Below are positions 27,134-36,598 of a DNA stretch of 64,000 bases, in pieces. The notes beneath the pieces are model-generated. The model was not told the origin of the DNA and ran no database searches. It saw only the letters and a program-made list of their open reading frames with translations. Positions within the stretch are counted from its first letter, which is position 1. Every line of letters starts with the position of its first letter. The DNA lies in NCBI RefSeq assembly GCF_000784355.1, contig NZ_KN360926.1:1-64000 (forward strand). Reading direction: 5' to 3'. Both the position numbers and the translations under genes were made by a program. This DNA is from Methanolacinia paynteri (lineage in GTDB: Archaea > Halobacteriota > Methanomicrobia > Methanomicrobiales > Methanomicrobiaceae).

Positions 27134-28285
27134 TTAGAATGCTTTATTCTTATCAGATGCTTTTTCTGTTGTTTTATTATTCAATGAAAGTTTTTTTGTC
27201 CATTTTGTTACATATTTCTGGAGATAAATTCCGAATCCTGCACAGATCAGGCCTCCTAGGGTGGTATATATGATTAATTTAATGCTATTGCCTCCAAGGA
27301 CCGGGAAATCAATATCCATACTTATTGCAATAGTGTAGACACATGCGCCGTAAGCAATAATTCCGATTGCCAGGACAAAGAAAGGAATTGCTATAAATCT
27401 TCCCAGAGACTTGATCTCATTGAGGAATATATCGATTATTTTTCCGATTGAAGCTATGAGTGCAGATGCCGTGAAGTACCATATGGCTCCATATACAAAC
27501 AGGAGGGCATAGAGAAGGATTCCCTGGTCGGATGAATACCATTCCAGAAGGGTTGTAAGTCCGATAATTATTCCCATTATACCAATGAATATTGCTGCAA
27601 TATATGTAACAAAGGTAAATTTCCCGCCGAAAAATGACGATTGCAGGGATCTAAGTGTAATTTCAAAGTAATCGTCGATTCCATACCCCTTAAATAAAAG
27701 ATACAGCCCCAGCACGCCAACTACAATGACGACTGCGATACCGGGGTACCCGAGCAATACTGAAACAGCATAAAGAAGCATTGCCAGACCTACTGGCACC
27801 AGAATTGTTTTGGCAATTTCCGGGTCGTCGAACAGTTTTTTGACGATGTAATATGTGCCTTCGAGGTTCGGCATCTGTTTTACTATTACTCTCTGTACAC
27901 TTTTTACATCAACCGTGGACTGTATTACAGGTAGGATAAATTCGTCTTCCGCACCGTCGGTGACCAGAATGCATTCGTTGATCTCGAAATCCCATACGAT
28001 CTTCCCGAGATCGTGAGAGATTCTCCTGTCGCCTTCAAGCATATTGGTATGGCTTCCGCCGATGACTGCGATATAAACGTCTTCGCCTTTACCCTTTAAT
28101 TCATCATATGTTTTTATTCCCTGGAATATCGCATTAACGTCAGAATCTTCGGGATCTGCTATTGCGAGTTTTTCGGCAGTATTCAGGCATTCCTCCCTTC
28201 CTACGGGTGGAGATGTCACTCCTGCTTTAAACCCTATATCGTCGTCCCGATCGACACAAAGTATCAGTGTCCTGATGTTTTCCAT
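27134..28285 (-). CDS. DUF373 family membrane protein
   Basis: A 383-residue archaeal protein. The N-terminal half is soluble (LCVDRDDDIG, VTSPPVGREECLN, GGSHTNMLEGDRRI, VTDGAEDE), matching DUF373. The C-terminal half has roughly six membrane helices starting at about residue 160, and a short Lys-rich cytoplasmic tail. Function unknown. The acidic CVDRDDD motif suggests metal binding. It lies 63 bp from the coiled-coil gene on the same strand. Confidence 0.85.
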   Translation of the reverse strand: MENIRTLILCVDRDDDIGFKAGVTSPPVGREECLNTAEKLAIADPEDSDVNAIFQGIKTYDELKGKGEDVYIAVIGGSHTNMLEGDRRISHDLGKIVWDFEINECILVTDGAEDEFILPVIQSTVDVKSVQRVIVKQMPNLEGTYYIVKKLFDDPEIAKTILVPVGLAMLLYAVSVLLGYPGIAVVIVVGVLGLYLLFKGYGIDDYFEITLRSLQSSFFGGKFTFVTYIAAIFIGIMGIIIGLTTLLEWYSSDQGILLYALLFVYGAIWYFTASALIASIGKIIDIFLNEIKSLGRFIAIPFFVLAIGIIAYGACVYTIAISMDIDFPVLGGNSIKLIIYTTLGGLICAGFGIYLQKYVTKWTKKLSLNNKTTEKASDKNKAF

Positions 28286-28348
28286 CTATTTAGAAATCAA
28301 TTCGGAGGTATAAATAAGTGCCTGATATTTTTAGAAAAAAAGAGTGAT

Positions 28349-29212
28349 TTAAAGTAATTTTGCACGCTGGAGGAGCAATATATCGTCTGTCGTAAGTTTT
28401 TCTCCGCTTCTGAACTGCTGGAAGACCTGCTCTGCCTCTTTGCGTACTGCCTTCTGCTCTTTCGTGACTTTTGTCTTCTTTGTTTTCTTTCTGAGTCCGC
28501 CGATAACCTTATCGAAGTCCCTGATCTCCTTCTGGCAGGCGATGAACTTCTGGTGTTCTTCATCCGCCTGTTCCTGGGCCTCTACGAATTTCTTGTGGGA
28601 CTCGTCTGCCGCTTCCCTGGATTTGTCGGCCTTCCGGTAGCATTCCACCATGATGTCATGGTATTTCTGCGCAAGTTCTGCACTTTCGGTTACCTTGTCA
28701 TGGAGGTCGGATGCTGTCTTGCGGAGGTCGCGGGCTTCCTGAAGCTTGACATGGATCTCTTTGTTCTGCTCAAATTCGTCTTCCTGTTCCCGGATCTGGG
28801 ATTTGAGCTGTTCAATTTTTTCGATTATCTCGCGTTCCTTCTCTTTGGTGAGGACACGGGTCTGCTGATCTGTTTCAAGTTTGTCGATCTGCTTGTGAAG
28901 ATCTTTTATACCGCGGTTTTTGCTTACAGGTCCGTGCTCTTTTTTGTATTTGTCGATATCTTCAAAGAGAGCGTTTGCCTTTTCGTTAAGGACATTTCTT
29001 TCGTCCTTAAGCCTGTGGACGTCCTTGTTGGCTTCATCACGGAGATCTTTGTTCTTCTGGGCTTCATCGACAAATTCGCGTGTCTGGCCGTTCAGCTGAT
29101 TTCTCTCCCGTGCAAAGGTGCTTGCGAGAGCATTTAATTCATTTCTTTTTTCTTTGTGTTCTTCCGAGTCGGCAAGAACTTTCTTTCTTTTCTCAATCAG
29201 TTCATTTAACAT
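28349..29212 (-). CDS. archaeal coiled-coil protein (COG1340-like)
   Basis: A 287-residue highly charged protein, nearly all coiled coil from residue 1 to about 245 (heptads rich in Glu, Lys, Leu), then a basic segment (KKTKKTKVTKEQKAVRK) and a short C-terminal helix ending TDDILLLQRAKLL. It resembles archaeal COG1340 proteins related to Smc-like coils; function unknown. The ATG at 29212 is preferred to 29242 because homologues begin at this first heptad. Confidence 0.8.
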   Translation of the reverse strand: MLNELIEKRKKVLADSEEHKEKRNELNALASTFARERNQLNGQTREFVDEAQKNKDLRDEANKDVHRLKDERNVLNEKANALFEDIDKYKKEHGPVSKNRGIKDLHKQIDKLETDQQTRVLTKEKEREIIEKIEQLKSQIREQEDEFEQNKEIHVKLQEARDLRKTASDLHDKVTESAELAQKYHDIMVECYRKADKSREAADESHKKFVEAQEQADEEHQKFIACQKEIRDFDKVIGGLRKKTKKTKVTKEQKAVRKEAEQVFQQFRSGEKLTTDDILLLQRAKLL

Positions 29213-29578
29213 GGTAAACTCAATCCTTAAACCAGTCTGCATTAATCCTGAAATCGATTATGCATAGCTGATGTCTTTGGAAAGTGAGTCTAAGATTAAC
29301 GAAGCAAAAGTCATTTTCCGGAAAATAATCCGTGTTCATCAAGCTTTTCGTTGTTCAACTCCCTGTCCATCAGAATCATCAAGAGATTCTGCATTATTCA
29401 GCTATGTGATCCATGTTTGGATTACACAGTTATCTCTCTATTATGAGAATTAGTGATTAATAAATGTTATGTAAATATGTGCCTTTGGTTCAGAATAGAA
29501 ATTATCTGTCTGCCTGCCAAAAATAAATATTGCCGGGTTGAAACTCCCGTTTTGGCAACAGCAGGAATTGATATGGCT
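29213..29578. other. intergenic region downstream of ftsZ
   Basis: 366 bp between the ftsZ stop and the coiled-coil gene, both leftward. AT-rich. A GCCAAAA / TTTTGGC pair (about 29516-29556) could form a hairpin just after ftsZ and serve in 3'-end formation. No gene seen. Confidence 0.4.
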
Positions 29579-30748
29579 TTATCTTATGAAGTCTATAAGT
29601 CCGCCGGATGTCTGTTCCATTGCTGCCCTTCTTCCGCCGGACATATTATGCGGTTGTGATGAGCGTGCAGTATTGCGCTCGAACGGCCCCTGTGCTATGG
29701 ATGATGCATTCATTCCCTGGCTGTGTCCGAGAACCTGTGCACTCTTGACACCTGTCATAATTGCCATCACTCTTACTTTGCCTTCAAATTCACTGTTGAT
29801 ACGGGCACCCCAGATGACATCTGCGTGCGGATCGAGTTCATATGTCAGTGTGCTTGCAATATCTTCAGCATCGGAGAGTGTGAGATCGCTGCCGCCTGTT
29901 ATGTGGATGAGACTGCCTGTCGCTCCCCTGTAATCGATATCCAGGAGCGGGTGGTTCAGGCATTCGTGGACTACGCTCTCGGACTTGTTCTGCTGCTTGC
30001 TCTCGCCGACAAGCATTACTGCGACTCCGCCTTTGCTCATGATCGCCCTGACATCTGCATAGTCGATATTGATCAGTGACGGTTCGGTTATTGTCTCTGA
30101 GATTCCCTTTACGGTCTCTGCGATAAGCTGGTCCATTACAGAGAATGCCTGGCCAAGCGGCAGGTTGGGAACAAATGTCATCAGCCTGTTGTTGTCGAGA
30201 ACAATAACTGAGTCAGCCGCATTTGAAAGGGCTTCAAGTCCCTCTTCTGCACGAATGAGTCTTGCCTTTTCTACCTGGAAAGGATAGCTCACCATTCCTA
30301 TGACAATTGCTCCCTGCTCCTTTGCAATCTGTGCTACGACCGGTGCGACACCTGTGCCGGTTCCCCCGCCCATTCCTGCAGTTACGAATACGAGGTCTGC
30401 GTCCTGGAGAAGTCCTTCAAGTGTTGTGCGTGCCATCTCGGCCGCTCTCTTTCCGACATCCGGGAAACCTCCCGCTCCAAGACCCTTTGTCAGTGACTTT
30501 CCGACAAGGACTCTCTTGTCAGCCTGGATCATCTCGAGGTGCTGTTTGTCGGTGTTGACCGCGATGGTTTCAGCGCCCTTGACCTTCATGTGGTAAAGCC
30601 TGTTGATGGTGTTGTTGCCTGCACCTCCGCAGCCGACGATGACGATGCGTGGCTGACCTACGAAATCATCATCTCCGATGACCCCGGGCTTCTTATAATT
30701 CTGTTCAAATTCAGCGTGTTTTAGTGCTTCGTTAATAATGCTCTGCAT
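29579..30748 (-). CDS. ftsZ: cell division GTPase FtsZ
   Basis: A 389-residue tubulin-family GTPase. The G-box [12 protein letters not shown], the tubulin signature [10 protein letters not shown] and the T7 catalytic loop NIDYADVR are intact. A C-terminal linker ([12 protein letters not shown]) ends in the conserved-type tail GGLIDFIR. Start 30748 is set by AGGAGG 8 bases upstream rather than ATG 30772. It lies 54 bp after the RHH regulator on the same strand, matching the cdrS-ftsZ2 arrangement of haloarchaea. Confidence 0.96.
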   Translation of the reverse strand: MQSIINEALKHAEFEQNYKKPGVIGDDDFVGQPRIVIVGCGGAGNNTINRLYHMKVKGAETIAVNTDKQHLEMIQADKRVLVGKSLTKGLGAGGFPDVGKRAAEMARTTLEGLLQDADLVFVTAGMGGGTGTGVAPVVAQIAKEQGAIVIGMVSYPFQVEKARLIRAEEGLEALSNAADSVIVLDNNRLMTFVPNLPLGQAFSVMDQLIAETVKGISETITEPSLINIDYADVRAIMSKGGVAVMLVGESKQQNKSESVVHECLNHPLLDIDYRGATGSLIHITGGSDLTLSDAEDIASTLTYELDPHADVIWGARINSEFEGKVRVMAIMTGVKSAQVLGHSQGMNASSIAQGPFERNTARSSQPHNMSGGRRAAMEQTSGGLIDFIR

Positions 30749-30802
30749 TTTCAAATTCCTCCTGTTCCTCAAATTTTAATTCCGAATCCTCCGAAATCAG
30801 AA

Positions 30803-30979
30803 TTACATTTCAAACGAGATCTGCTCGCTGTCTCTTATCACACGATTTGCATGCCTTTCGATTAAGTCCCTGACTGCATATCTGACAGCTTCTGATACCG
30901 TAGGGAATTCCCCGGCATCGACAAGCTTTTCCAGCATTGCTACCTGTTGCGGAGGCAGTCTTATCGTTACTCGTTCCAT
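30803..30979 (-). CDS. cdrS: CdrS-like ribbon-helix-helix regulator of cell division
   Basis: A 58-residue RHH (CopG/MetJ-type) protein: beta-strand MERVTIRLP, helix 1 QQVAMLEKLVD, helix 2 VSEAVRYAVRDLI. Start, size and position before ftsZ match haloarchaeal CdrS, a regulator of ftsZ2 and cell division (established in Halobacterium and Haloferax). The frame is open up to 31132 with in-frame ATGs at 30982, 31003 and 31036, but these run through the operator repeats; 30979 gives the family N-terminus. Regulation of ftsZ by it is inferred. Confidence 0.8.
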   Translation of the reverse strand: MERVTIRLPPQQVAMLEKLVDAGEFPTVSEAVRYAVRDLIERHANRVIRDSEQISFEM

Positions 30980-30993
30980 CATTGAAATCACTA

Positions 30994-31095
30994 TGTCTGA
31001 CATTTGACAGACAATTGTCTGCTTTTTGTCTGACATTTGTCGTTCATTTGTCAGACTTAATCTGACATTGATAGAATATACATCCATTATATAAA
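30994..31095 (-). promoter_or_regulatory. cdrS-ftsZ promoter with TGTCAGACA operator repeats
   Basis: TTTATATAA on the minus strand at 31087-31095 is the TATA candidate, with initiation expected near 31065. Downstream lie repeats of TGTCTGACA in both orientations: 30994-31002, 31027-31035 (perfect), TGACAGACA 31005-31013, TTGTCTGC 31015-31022, TGTCAGAC 31049-31056 and TCTGACA 31061-31067. The array covers the leader, as expected for an autorepressing RHH protein. Confidence 0.65.
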
Positions 31096-31179
31096 TACTA
31101 ATCGGTTTAATACACCGTCTGCCGACAAACAATTTTATCCCTGAAAACCCAATTATTTCTAAAAAGGAGGAATATTAGT

Positions 31180-32178
31180 CTGAAATCAGGAAGTTTGTCC
31201 AAAGTAAAGCACGGGGGGGCCATGCAGATTAAAAATAAAAACCCCTCTAAGGATCTCCTTGATTTCAGCGCCAGCCTGAATCCTTATCCCCCGGAAATTG
31301 ACTGGGACCCTTCTTCGATTTCGATAGCCGAATATCCGGACGATTCCTATTACGAACTGAAAGAATCAATTGCCCGCAATTTCCGATGCGATACTGAAGA
31401 GATATGTGTAGGCAACGGTTCGATTGAAATCATTAGAGCATATTTCCATACAGTTCTCAATCCCGGGGAAAAAGTTGCCCTCGATAAGCACACATTCGGC
31501 GAATATCAGCTCTCTGTGACTCTTGCAGGCGGTTCATGCGTAGATTTAAATTCTCCTTATTCGGCAAGGGTAATCTGCAACCCTAACAACCCTACAGGCT
31601 CTTTAATCCGGAAAGATGAGATGCTTGAGATCGCCGGGGAAGAATATGAAAAAGGGCGGCTACTGTTCATCGACGAGGCATTTATGGATCTCTCGGATAC
31701 AGATGAAACACTTATTGGCTACAGGAAACCGGGGACATTCATCAGCCGGTCTATTACAAAATCATTCGCGGTTCCCGGTATCCGGTTCGGATTCGGGGTG
31801 GGAGAACCTGAACTTATAGAAAATATTGAGATCGTAAGAACTCCATGGACCGTGAATTCATTTGCGGCTGCCTATTGTATCGAGGCAATGAAGCATTACG
31901 GCGAACTTGAAGATTCCAGGATTAAGATAATTTCTGAAAAGAAGTGGCTTTATGGTAAATTTGAAGATCTAGGTCTCGAATATCTTCTTTCAGGTACAAA
32001 TTATATTCTCCTGAAATGCCCGGTTCCTGCATCTGATTTTACTGCGGCACTATTGAATCATGATATCTTTGTCAGGGACTGCACTTCGTTCGGCCTTCCG
32101 GACTGTATCCGGGTAGCAGTCAGAAAAAGAGACGAAAATCAACAGCTTGTGGAGGCGATTGAGTCCTGCTTGCTTTAA
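31180..32178 (+). CDS. cobD: L-threonine-O-3-phosphate decarboxylase CobD
   Basis: A fold-type I PLP enzyme of about 332 residues. It has the N-terminal KHGG typical of CobD, CNPNNPTGS, FIDEAFMDLS and SRSITKSFAVPGIRFGF, in which Lys binds PLP. It supplies aminopropanol phosphate for cobamide synthesis; histidinol-phosphate aminotransferase is the alternative, but the adjacent cobY supports CobD. The open frame has TTG at 31195 with no spaced SD, while AGGAGG at 31165-31170 lies 9 bases before an in-frame CTG at 31180. CTG initiation is my choice; the TTG remains possible. Confidence 0.85.
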   Translation: MKSGSLSKVKHGGAMQIKNKNPSKDLLDFSASLNPYPPEIDWDPSSISIAEYPDDSYYELKESIARNFRCDTEEICVGNGSIEIIRAYFHTVLNPGEKVALDKHTFGEYQLSVTLAGGSCVDLNSPYSARVICNPNNPTGSLIRKDEMLEIAGEEYEKGRLLFIDEAFMDLSDTDETLIGYRKPGTFISRSITKSFAVPGIRFGFGVGEPELIENIEIVRTPWTVNSFAAAYCIEAMKHYGELEDSRIKIISEKKWLYGKFEDLGLEYLLSGTNYILLKCPVPASDFTAALLNHDIFVRDCTSFGLPDCIRVAVRKRDENQQLVEAIESCLL

Positions 32179-32771
32179 TCATGGCCGGCGGTGCGGGGTC
32201 AAGGCTTGATATGGGCGAAAAGCCTTTGGTTAAAGTTTCAGGAAAACCTATGCTGCAGTATGTCGCAGAAGCTTTCATAGGTGCAGGCTGTGATATCCTT
32301 ATAATTACTTCGCATCTCGTACCTATGACAAAGAACTGGTGCAGGGCGATGGGTTATGATACCTATAATGCTTCCGGCACGGGATATGTCGAAGATCTCT
32401 TTGAATGTATAAGAGAAACCTCTCTGAAAGGTCCTGTATTTTCCTGCGTATCCGATCTTCCGGGAATAACTGCCGATATAATCAGCGAGGTTTTTGAAAC
32501 ATACCGGTCAAAAGGAAAACCGGCATTTTCCGTTTGGGTTCCGGAAGAATATTTTATTGAAGCCGGGTGCACTCCATCTTATGTTGAAGATGTTGAGAGT
32601 TGTCCTGCATGCCCTGTCGGTCTGAATATCATCGATGCTTCGATGGCGGACGATGCCCAGGATGAGTACCGTTTTCTTTTTAGAAAACCTGAACTTGCTT
32701 ATAATGTAAATTGCAAAAAAGATTTTGAATCTTTCCTCAAATTTATTGAAAGAGATAAATTAGGGCTGTAA
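32166..32771 (+). CDS. cobY: adenosylcobinamide-phosphate guanylyltransferase CobY
   Basis: About 200 residues; archaeal non-orthologue of CobU, attaching GMP to adenosylcobinamide phosphate. The nucleotide-binding LIMAGGAGSRLDMGEKPLV opens the protein. The first ATG (32181) would start inside this motif and lose its first strand. An in-frame CTG at 32166 restores the family pattern MxALIMAGG and has GGAGG (32151-32155) 10 bases upstream; a TGA directly precedes, at 32160. The gene overlaps cobD by 13 bases if CTG is used. Confidence 0.85.
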   Translation: MLALIMAGGAGSRLDMGEKPLVKVSGKPMLQYVAEAFIGAGCDILIITSHLVPMTKNWCRAMGYDTYNASGTGYVEDLFECIRETSLKGPVFSCVSDLPGITADIISEVFETYRSKGKPAFSVWVPEEYFIEAGCTPSYVEDVESCPACPVGLNIIDASMADDAQDEYRFLFRKPELAYNVNCKKDFESFLKFIERDKLGL

Positions 32772-32811
32772 TGCAAAATATAATGTCATTGGAAGCCCAA
32801 CAAATAACGAT

Positions 32812-34038
32812 ATGGAGACGTCCAGGGAAATAGAACTTGAAGGTCATATTATCGATTCCGGAATAATGACCCGGGTTTTTGATAAAGTTCTCGACATGGG
32901 CGGAAATTTTGAAGTGATGAACTTCGAAATCGGCAAGAAAAAGCAGGATGTAAGTTATGCAAGACTGTTGATCTCCGCCCCTGACCAGATTCAGCTTGAT
33001 GAGATTCTTAGTGCACTCCATCGCCTGGGTGCGAAGATGCCGGAGGTTGAATCGCTTGTATGCGAACCTGCCGAAGGAGATAAGATCGTCCCGAAGGGAT
33101 TTTACTCGACGACGAATCATCCGACATTTGTGAATTACAACGGCAAATGGATTGAAGTCGAAAACATAGAGATGGACTGCCTTATAGTCCTTGATAGAGA
33201 TAGCCGCAGGGCTTTTTGTACGCCTCTTTCAAATCTTAAGAAAGGCGACTACGTGGTCATTGGAGAAAAGGGGGTACGTATTGTACCGCCTGAAAGGCCC
33301 CGTAAGGTCAATATATTCGAATTTATGCAGAATACGGTGTCTTCAGAGCGGCCTAGTGAAACAATTATCTCCAAAATAGCTGCCCAGATGATCGACATGA
33401 AAGAGAAAGGCTCAAAGATCGGACTTGTCGGAGGTCCGGCGATCATCCACACCAGAGCAGCACCTGCTCTGGCGGAGATCATCAGGGAGGGCTATATCGA
33501 TGTTTTGTTCGCGGGCAACGCTCTTGCCACGCACGATATCGAATACAATCTCTTCGGGACATCGCTGGGTATGGAGCTTGATTCGGGAAAACTTACAACA
33601 GGTGGACATAAAAACCATATCTACGCAATAAGCGAGGTTATCAGGGCAGGATCGATAAAGCAGGCAGTAGATAAAGGCATAATCAAAAAAGGAATCATGT
33701 ATGAATGCATTAAGAATAATGTCCCGTTTGTTCTCGCAGGGTCGATACGCGATGACGGCCCGCTTCCTGATGTAATTACAGACGTGATCGAAGCTCAGGA
33801 GGAGATGAGGAAGTACATCCGGAATCTGGATATGGTGCTGATGATAGGAACACTCCTTCACTCGGTCGCTGTCGGCAACTGTCTGCCGTCATATGTAAAG
33901 ACAATATGCGTGGATATCAATCCTGCATCAGTTACAAAACTTAATGACAGGGGATCTTCGCAGGCCATAGGCGTAGTAAGCGACGCGGGAACATTCCTCC
34001 CGCTGCTTGCGGAAAAACTTAGAGAACTTAAAAAATAA
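32812..34038 (+). CDS. TIGR00300-family protein (archaeal ornithine cyclodeaminase-type)
   Basis: A 408-residue protein of the LOR/SDH-related TIGR00300 family. An N-terminal domain (MNFEIGKKKQDVSYARLLI) is followed by GGPAIIHTRAAPALAEII, AGNALATHDIEYNLFGTSLG and a Rossmann part ending VDINPASVTKLNDRGS. Homologues in methanogens have been linked to ornithine-to-proline cyclisation with release of ammonia; that activity here is by family only. It follows cobY by 40 bp, but its role seems unrelated to cobamides. Confidence 0.8.
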   Translation: METSREIELEGHIIDSGIMTRVFDKVLDMGGNFEVMNFEIGKKKQDVSYARLLISAPDQIQLDEILSALHRLGAKMPEVESLVCEPAEGDKIVPKGFYSTTNHPTFVNYNGKWIEVENIEMDCLIVLDRDSRRAFCTPLSNLKKGDYVVIGEKGVRIVPPERPRKVNIFEFMQNTVSSERPSETIISKIAAQMIDMKEKGSKIGLVGGPAIIHTRAAPALAEIIREGYIDVLFAGNALATHDIEYNLFGTSLGMELDSGKLTTGGHKNHIYAISEVIRAGSIKQAVDKGIIKKGIMYECIKNNVPFVLAGSIRDDGPLPDVITDVIEAQEEMRKYIRNLDMVLMIGTLLHSVAVGNCLPSYVKTICVDINPASVTKLNDRGSSQAIGVVSDAGTFLPLLAEKLRELKK

Positions 34039-34431
34039 TTTTATGAATTTGTTAATATTTACTATAAAAATCTGGATCCTGATCCTTTAGATTTCCTTGC
34101 CCTAACCCCTAACTTTTTGGCTTTTTGCTGTCTCATATCTTTCTCCGGCGACCCCGGGCACCCACGGCCAAAGGCCGGTGGACGGCCCCTACCTGGGGGC
34201 CTTGCCTTAAGATAACCATCTCATTGCACGCTCAGGGGACCGGCAAGGGTCCTCTGAACTGTTTAATTTAGCTTTGTTTGGAAATCCGGAGACTTTTAGA
34301 TCTCTCGTTTTGATTCCAACAAGTTTTGTAGATTTTCATCGGTTTTTGTATGATGAAATCGCACATCATGGGCGTTTTATATCAATATTTTTAATGACTG
34401 GCATATTTGCTGATCAACAAAAATTTAAAAA
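34039..34431. other. intergenic region between TIGR00300 gene and RaSEA
   Basis: 393 bp between convergent genes. It holds the partial hairpin element (34147-34263). The rest is AT-rich without a convincing gene. A box-C-like ATGATGA occurs at about 34349, but no complete C/D RNA could be built. Confidence 0.5.
34147..34263 (-). repeat. partial third copy of hairpin-rich element (3' segment)
   Basis: A 117-bp GC-rich segment that matches, on the minus strand, the 3' half of the elements at 48315-48627 and 54521-54850: a stem around GGACC-CTTGCC-GGTCC, the GGCCCC/GGGGCC hairpin, and a CCAC...GTGG hairpin. Several differences from the other copies keep pairing. The 5' half and promoter are missing here. 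It sits between the TIGR00300 gene and RaSEA. Confidence 0.75.
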
Positions 34432-35424
34432 TTAACTGGTAAGGGGCATCCCGTAAGGTCTCTCGTTTTCAAGAATAAATTCCCATTCATTTTTGCACTT
34501 GCAATCGGTTTCGAAATGGGCCTTCAGGTATTCCCTGTCTGCATTTAATGAATAGTTATTGATTGCATCCACCAGGTCATAATCGCATATTCCGCAGTTA
34601 TGAGGGCCGCGTTTCTTTCCGCCGCCCACAGGATCGCATGTTATATGAATTCCGCAATCGGTATTGACAAGGACATCAATGACACTCCATAAATATGCCG
34701 GCCTGTATGCACCTCTCTTCCAGTAATATTCTACTTCGGTTTTGCTCTGGACAGTGCACACATTCATCGAGATCAAATCGGAATACGATGCAGATTCATG
34801 TATCGACTTTTTCATATCCTCTATGGACTCTCTTTCCGACAGGAAAAGAGGTTTCATCATGAGATATGTCTTCACTCCTGCCCCATACTTTTTTGTGATT
34901 TCTGCAGCATTTCTGAAATCATTAAAAGTGTTGCCTTTGTCTATGCATTTCTCTCTTATTTTATCGTTAGTGGTTTCAAGCCCCATCGAGATATAGAAAT
35001 TTCTGCCGGATTCATCCTGTTTCATTGAATTTGCGACTTCGTCAAGAACTTCATCATTTACATATTCCGGACGTGTTTCGAAGATAACGATCTTATCTCT
35101 GAACCTGACTAGTATCTCATTCCTGGCGTCTTCAGGGACTTCAACAGGATCGAGAAAACTACCTGAAGTGAATATTTTGATCAGCCCGAATTTACCTGTC
35201 TCATAATTATTGCTGATCCAGTTAAGCTGACTTATAATGCTGTTCTTCAGAAACAGGGGATCTTTATGGTCGTGCCTTTCAAATTTATATCCGCACATCA
35301 GGCAGCGGTTCCAGGAACATCCTCCCGTTTTGAAGATAATTGTCAGACAATCGATAATTTTGCCGTCGATCCGGTCTTTTCCCGTCCAGCTTGCAAGTGG
35401 TTTTTCCTGGTGATCCAATATCAT
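34432..35424 (-). CDS. raSEA: archaeosine biosynthesis radical SAM protein RaSEA
   Basis: A 330-residue radical SAM protein with the unusual CX4CX2C cluster motif (Cys36/41/44 in GGCSWNRCLMCGY) and a Cys-rich C-terminal part (PHNCGICDYD, TDCKCKNEW). This matches TIGR01210/RaSEA, which with ArcS converts preQ0-lysine-modified tRNA to archaeosine at position 15 of archaeal tRNAs. No ArcS gene is in the window. Divergent from the surface protein gene, 28 bp away. Confidence 0.88.
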   Translation of the reverse strand: MILDHQEKPLASWTGKDRIDGKIIDCLTIIFKTGGCSWNRCLMCGYKFERHDHKDPLFLKNSIISQLNWISNNYETGKFGLIKIFTSGSFLDPVEVPEDARNEILVRFRDKIVIFETRPEYVNDEVLDEVANSMKQDESGRNFYISMGLETTNDKIREKCIDKGNTFNDFRNAAEITKKYGAGVKTYLMMKPLFLSERESIEDMKKSIHESASYSDLISMNVCTVQSKTEVEYYWKRGAYRPAYLWSVIDVLVNTDCGIHITCDPVGGGKKRGPHNCGICDYDLVDAINNYSLNADREYLKAHFETDCKCKNEWEFILENERPYGMPLTS

Positions 35425-35452
35425 TTAATGCTATAGTGATTGATTTTTAGAT

Positions 35453-36559
35453 ATGAAAAGGATCGCCTTTGTTCTGCTAATCGTTGCAGCACTAACAGCA
35501 TCGGCGTCGGCTTACAGCTTCGTATTTGAAGTTCCTTCAACAATATATAAAGGTGAAGATATCTATATTGAAGGTTCAAGTAATTTACCTGCCGGAACTA
35601 CGATGCAGCTGGCTCTGTACCAGCAGAAAGGAACAATTAAAGAATTAGAAAGGAATTCATTAACAATCCAGGACGGAGGATACTGGAGTACATATTTTGA
35701 GACATCGGATCTTAGTGCAGGAACGTATAAGATAGGAGTTCCTACCGAATATTCAGGGGATCTCGGCTCCAGTTCTACTAATAACCAGATGTTTGAGATC
35801 GTTGATCGTTCTTCGGAGATCGTGATAACTTCATCTTCCGAACAGCAGTATAACGGATATCTTAAAATATCAGGGAAATGCGCAACACGCGGCTCTGCAG
35901 GTGTCCAGCTGCTTGTCGAGGGCCCGTATGGAATAGTATACCCGAAACAGTGGATAAGTACTGATTCATCGGGATATTTTAGTGAATCCGTCCCTATCGA
36001 GACCGAAGGAACCTTTGAAGCATCATTCTATGACAACAACGGCCTCATAGCGATGGTAACCTTTGAAGTGACCCCGGGTGTTATGACGCCGCAGCCTACG
36101 ACTTCATCAAATACGTCTTCGACAGGAACCGGATCAATAATGCAGGCGCAGGCATTTTCATCGTTCAGTTCTCCTGCATATTTTACAGTAGAAACGGAAC
36201 CGGGAATTCTTGAAATATACACGTCAGCGGGAAAGAACTGGGTTGTATGTTATGTAGGAGAAGATCTCGCTGAATTTACCGTTGATCAGCATAATGATAA
36301 TTCGGCTGAAAAAGTCACTATCCCTGTTGAAGGCGGCAAGGTTTATGTAAAGGTCTATCCTGCAGACGAATCGGAAAGCGGGTATGTAACCTTGTATGCG
36401 GATGGAGCATCATCGATTAAGGTGTCAAGCGATGCAGAAGAAATTTTCAGCAACCTGGAAAATGAGAAAAACCCGCAGAGCGGCCCTGAAATGTGGATAG
36501 CTTTAATTTCAGCATGTATTGCATTTGCGGTCGCGGGCTTTGCCATTAAAAGGCAATAA
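35453..36559 (+). CDS. surface-anchored secreted protein
   Basis: A 368-residue protein with signal peptide (residues 1-20, cleavage after SASA), beta-sandwich regions (about 21-125 and 126-205), a Thr/Ser/Pro-rich linker (PQPTTSSNTSSTGTGS), a further beta domain, and a C-terminal membrane helix followed by KRQ. The overall form is that of Methanomicrobiales cell-surface proteins with Ig-like repeats. No enzymatic motif seen. Function unknown; possibly envelope-associated. Confidence 0.7.
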   Translation: MKRIAFVLLIVAALTASASAYSFVFEVPSTIYKGEDIYIEGSSNLPAGTTMQLALYQQKGTIKELERNSLTIQDGGYWSTYFETSDLSAGTYKIGVPTEYSGDLGSSSTNNQMFEIVDRSSEIVITSSSEQQYNGYLKISGKCATRGSAGVQLLVEGPYGIVYPKQWISTDSSGYFSESVPIETEGTFEASFYDNNGLIAMVTFEVTPGVMTPQPTTSSNTSSTGTGSIMQAQAFSSFSSPAYFTVETEPGILEIYTSAGKNWVVCYVGEDLAEFTVDQHNDNSAEKVTIPVEGGKVYVKVYPADESESGYVTLYADGASSIKVSSDAEEIFSNLENEKNPQSGPEMWIALISACIAFAVAGFAIKRQ

Positions 36560-36598
36560 CGCCACATTTTTTAATTCGTAGATTTAATTAATATGAGG

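Noticed and set aside
30994-31067. CRISPR-like array before ftsZ
   Set aside because: The repeats are 8-9 bp, in both orientations and irregularly spaced with no uniform spacers; they fit an operator array.
30980-31132. Longer N-terminus for the RHH protein
   Set aside because: The extra residues are encoded by the operator repeats (MSDKK..., MSDIV...) and are not found in CdrS-type proteins; position and length of the 30979 start fit the family.
34349-34413. Possible box C/D guide RNA (ATGATGA then CTGA)
   Set aside because: Internal C' and D' boxes are absent and no terminal stem forms; the motifs alone are expected by chance.
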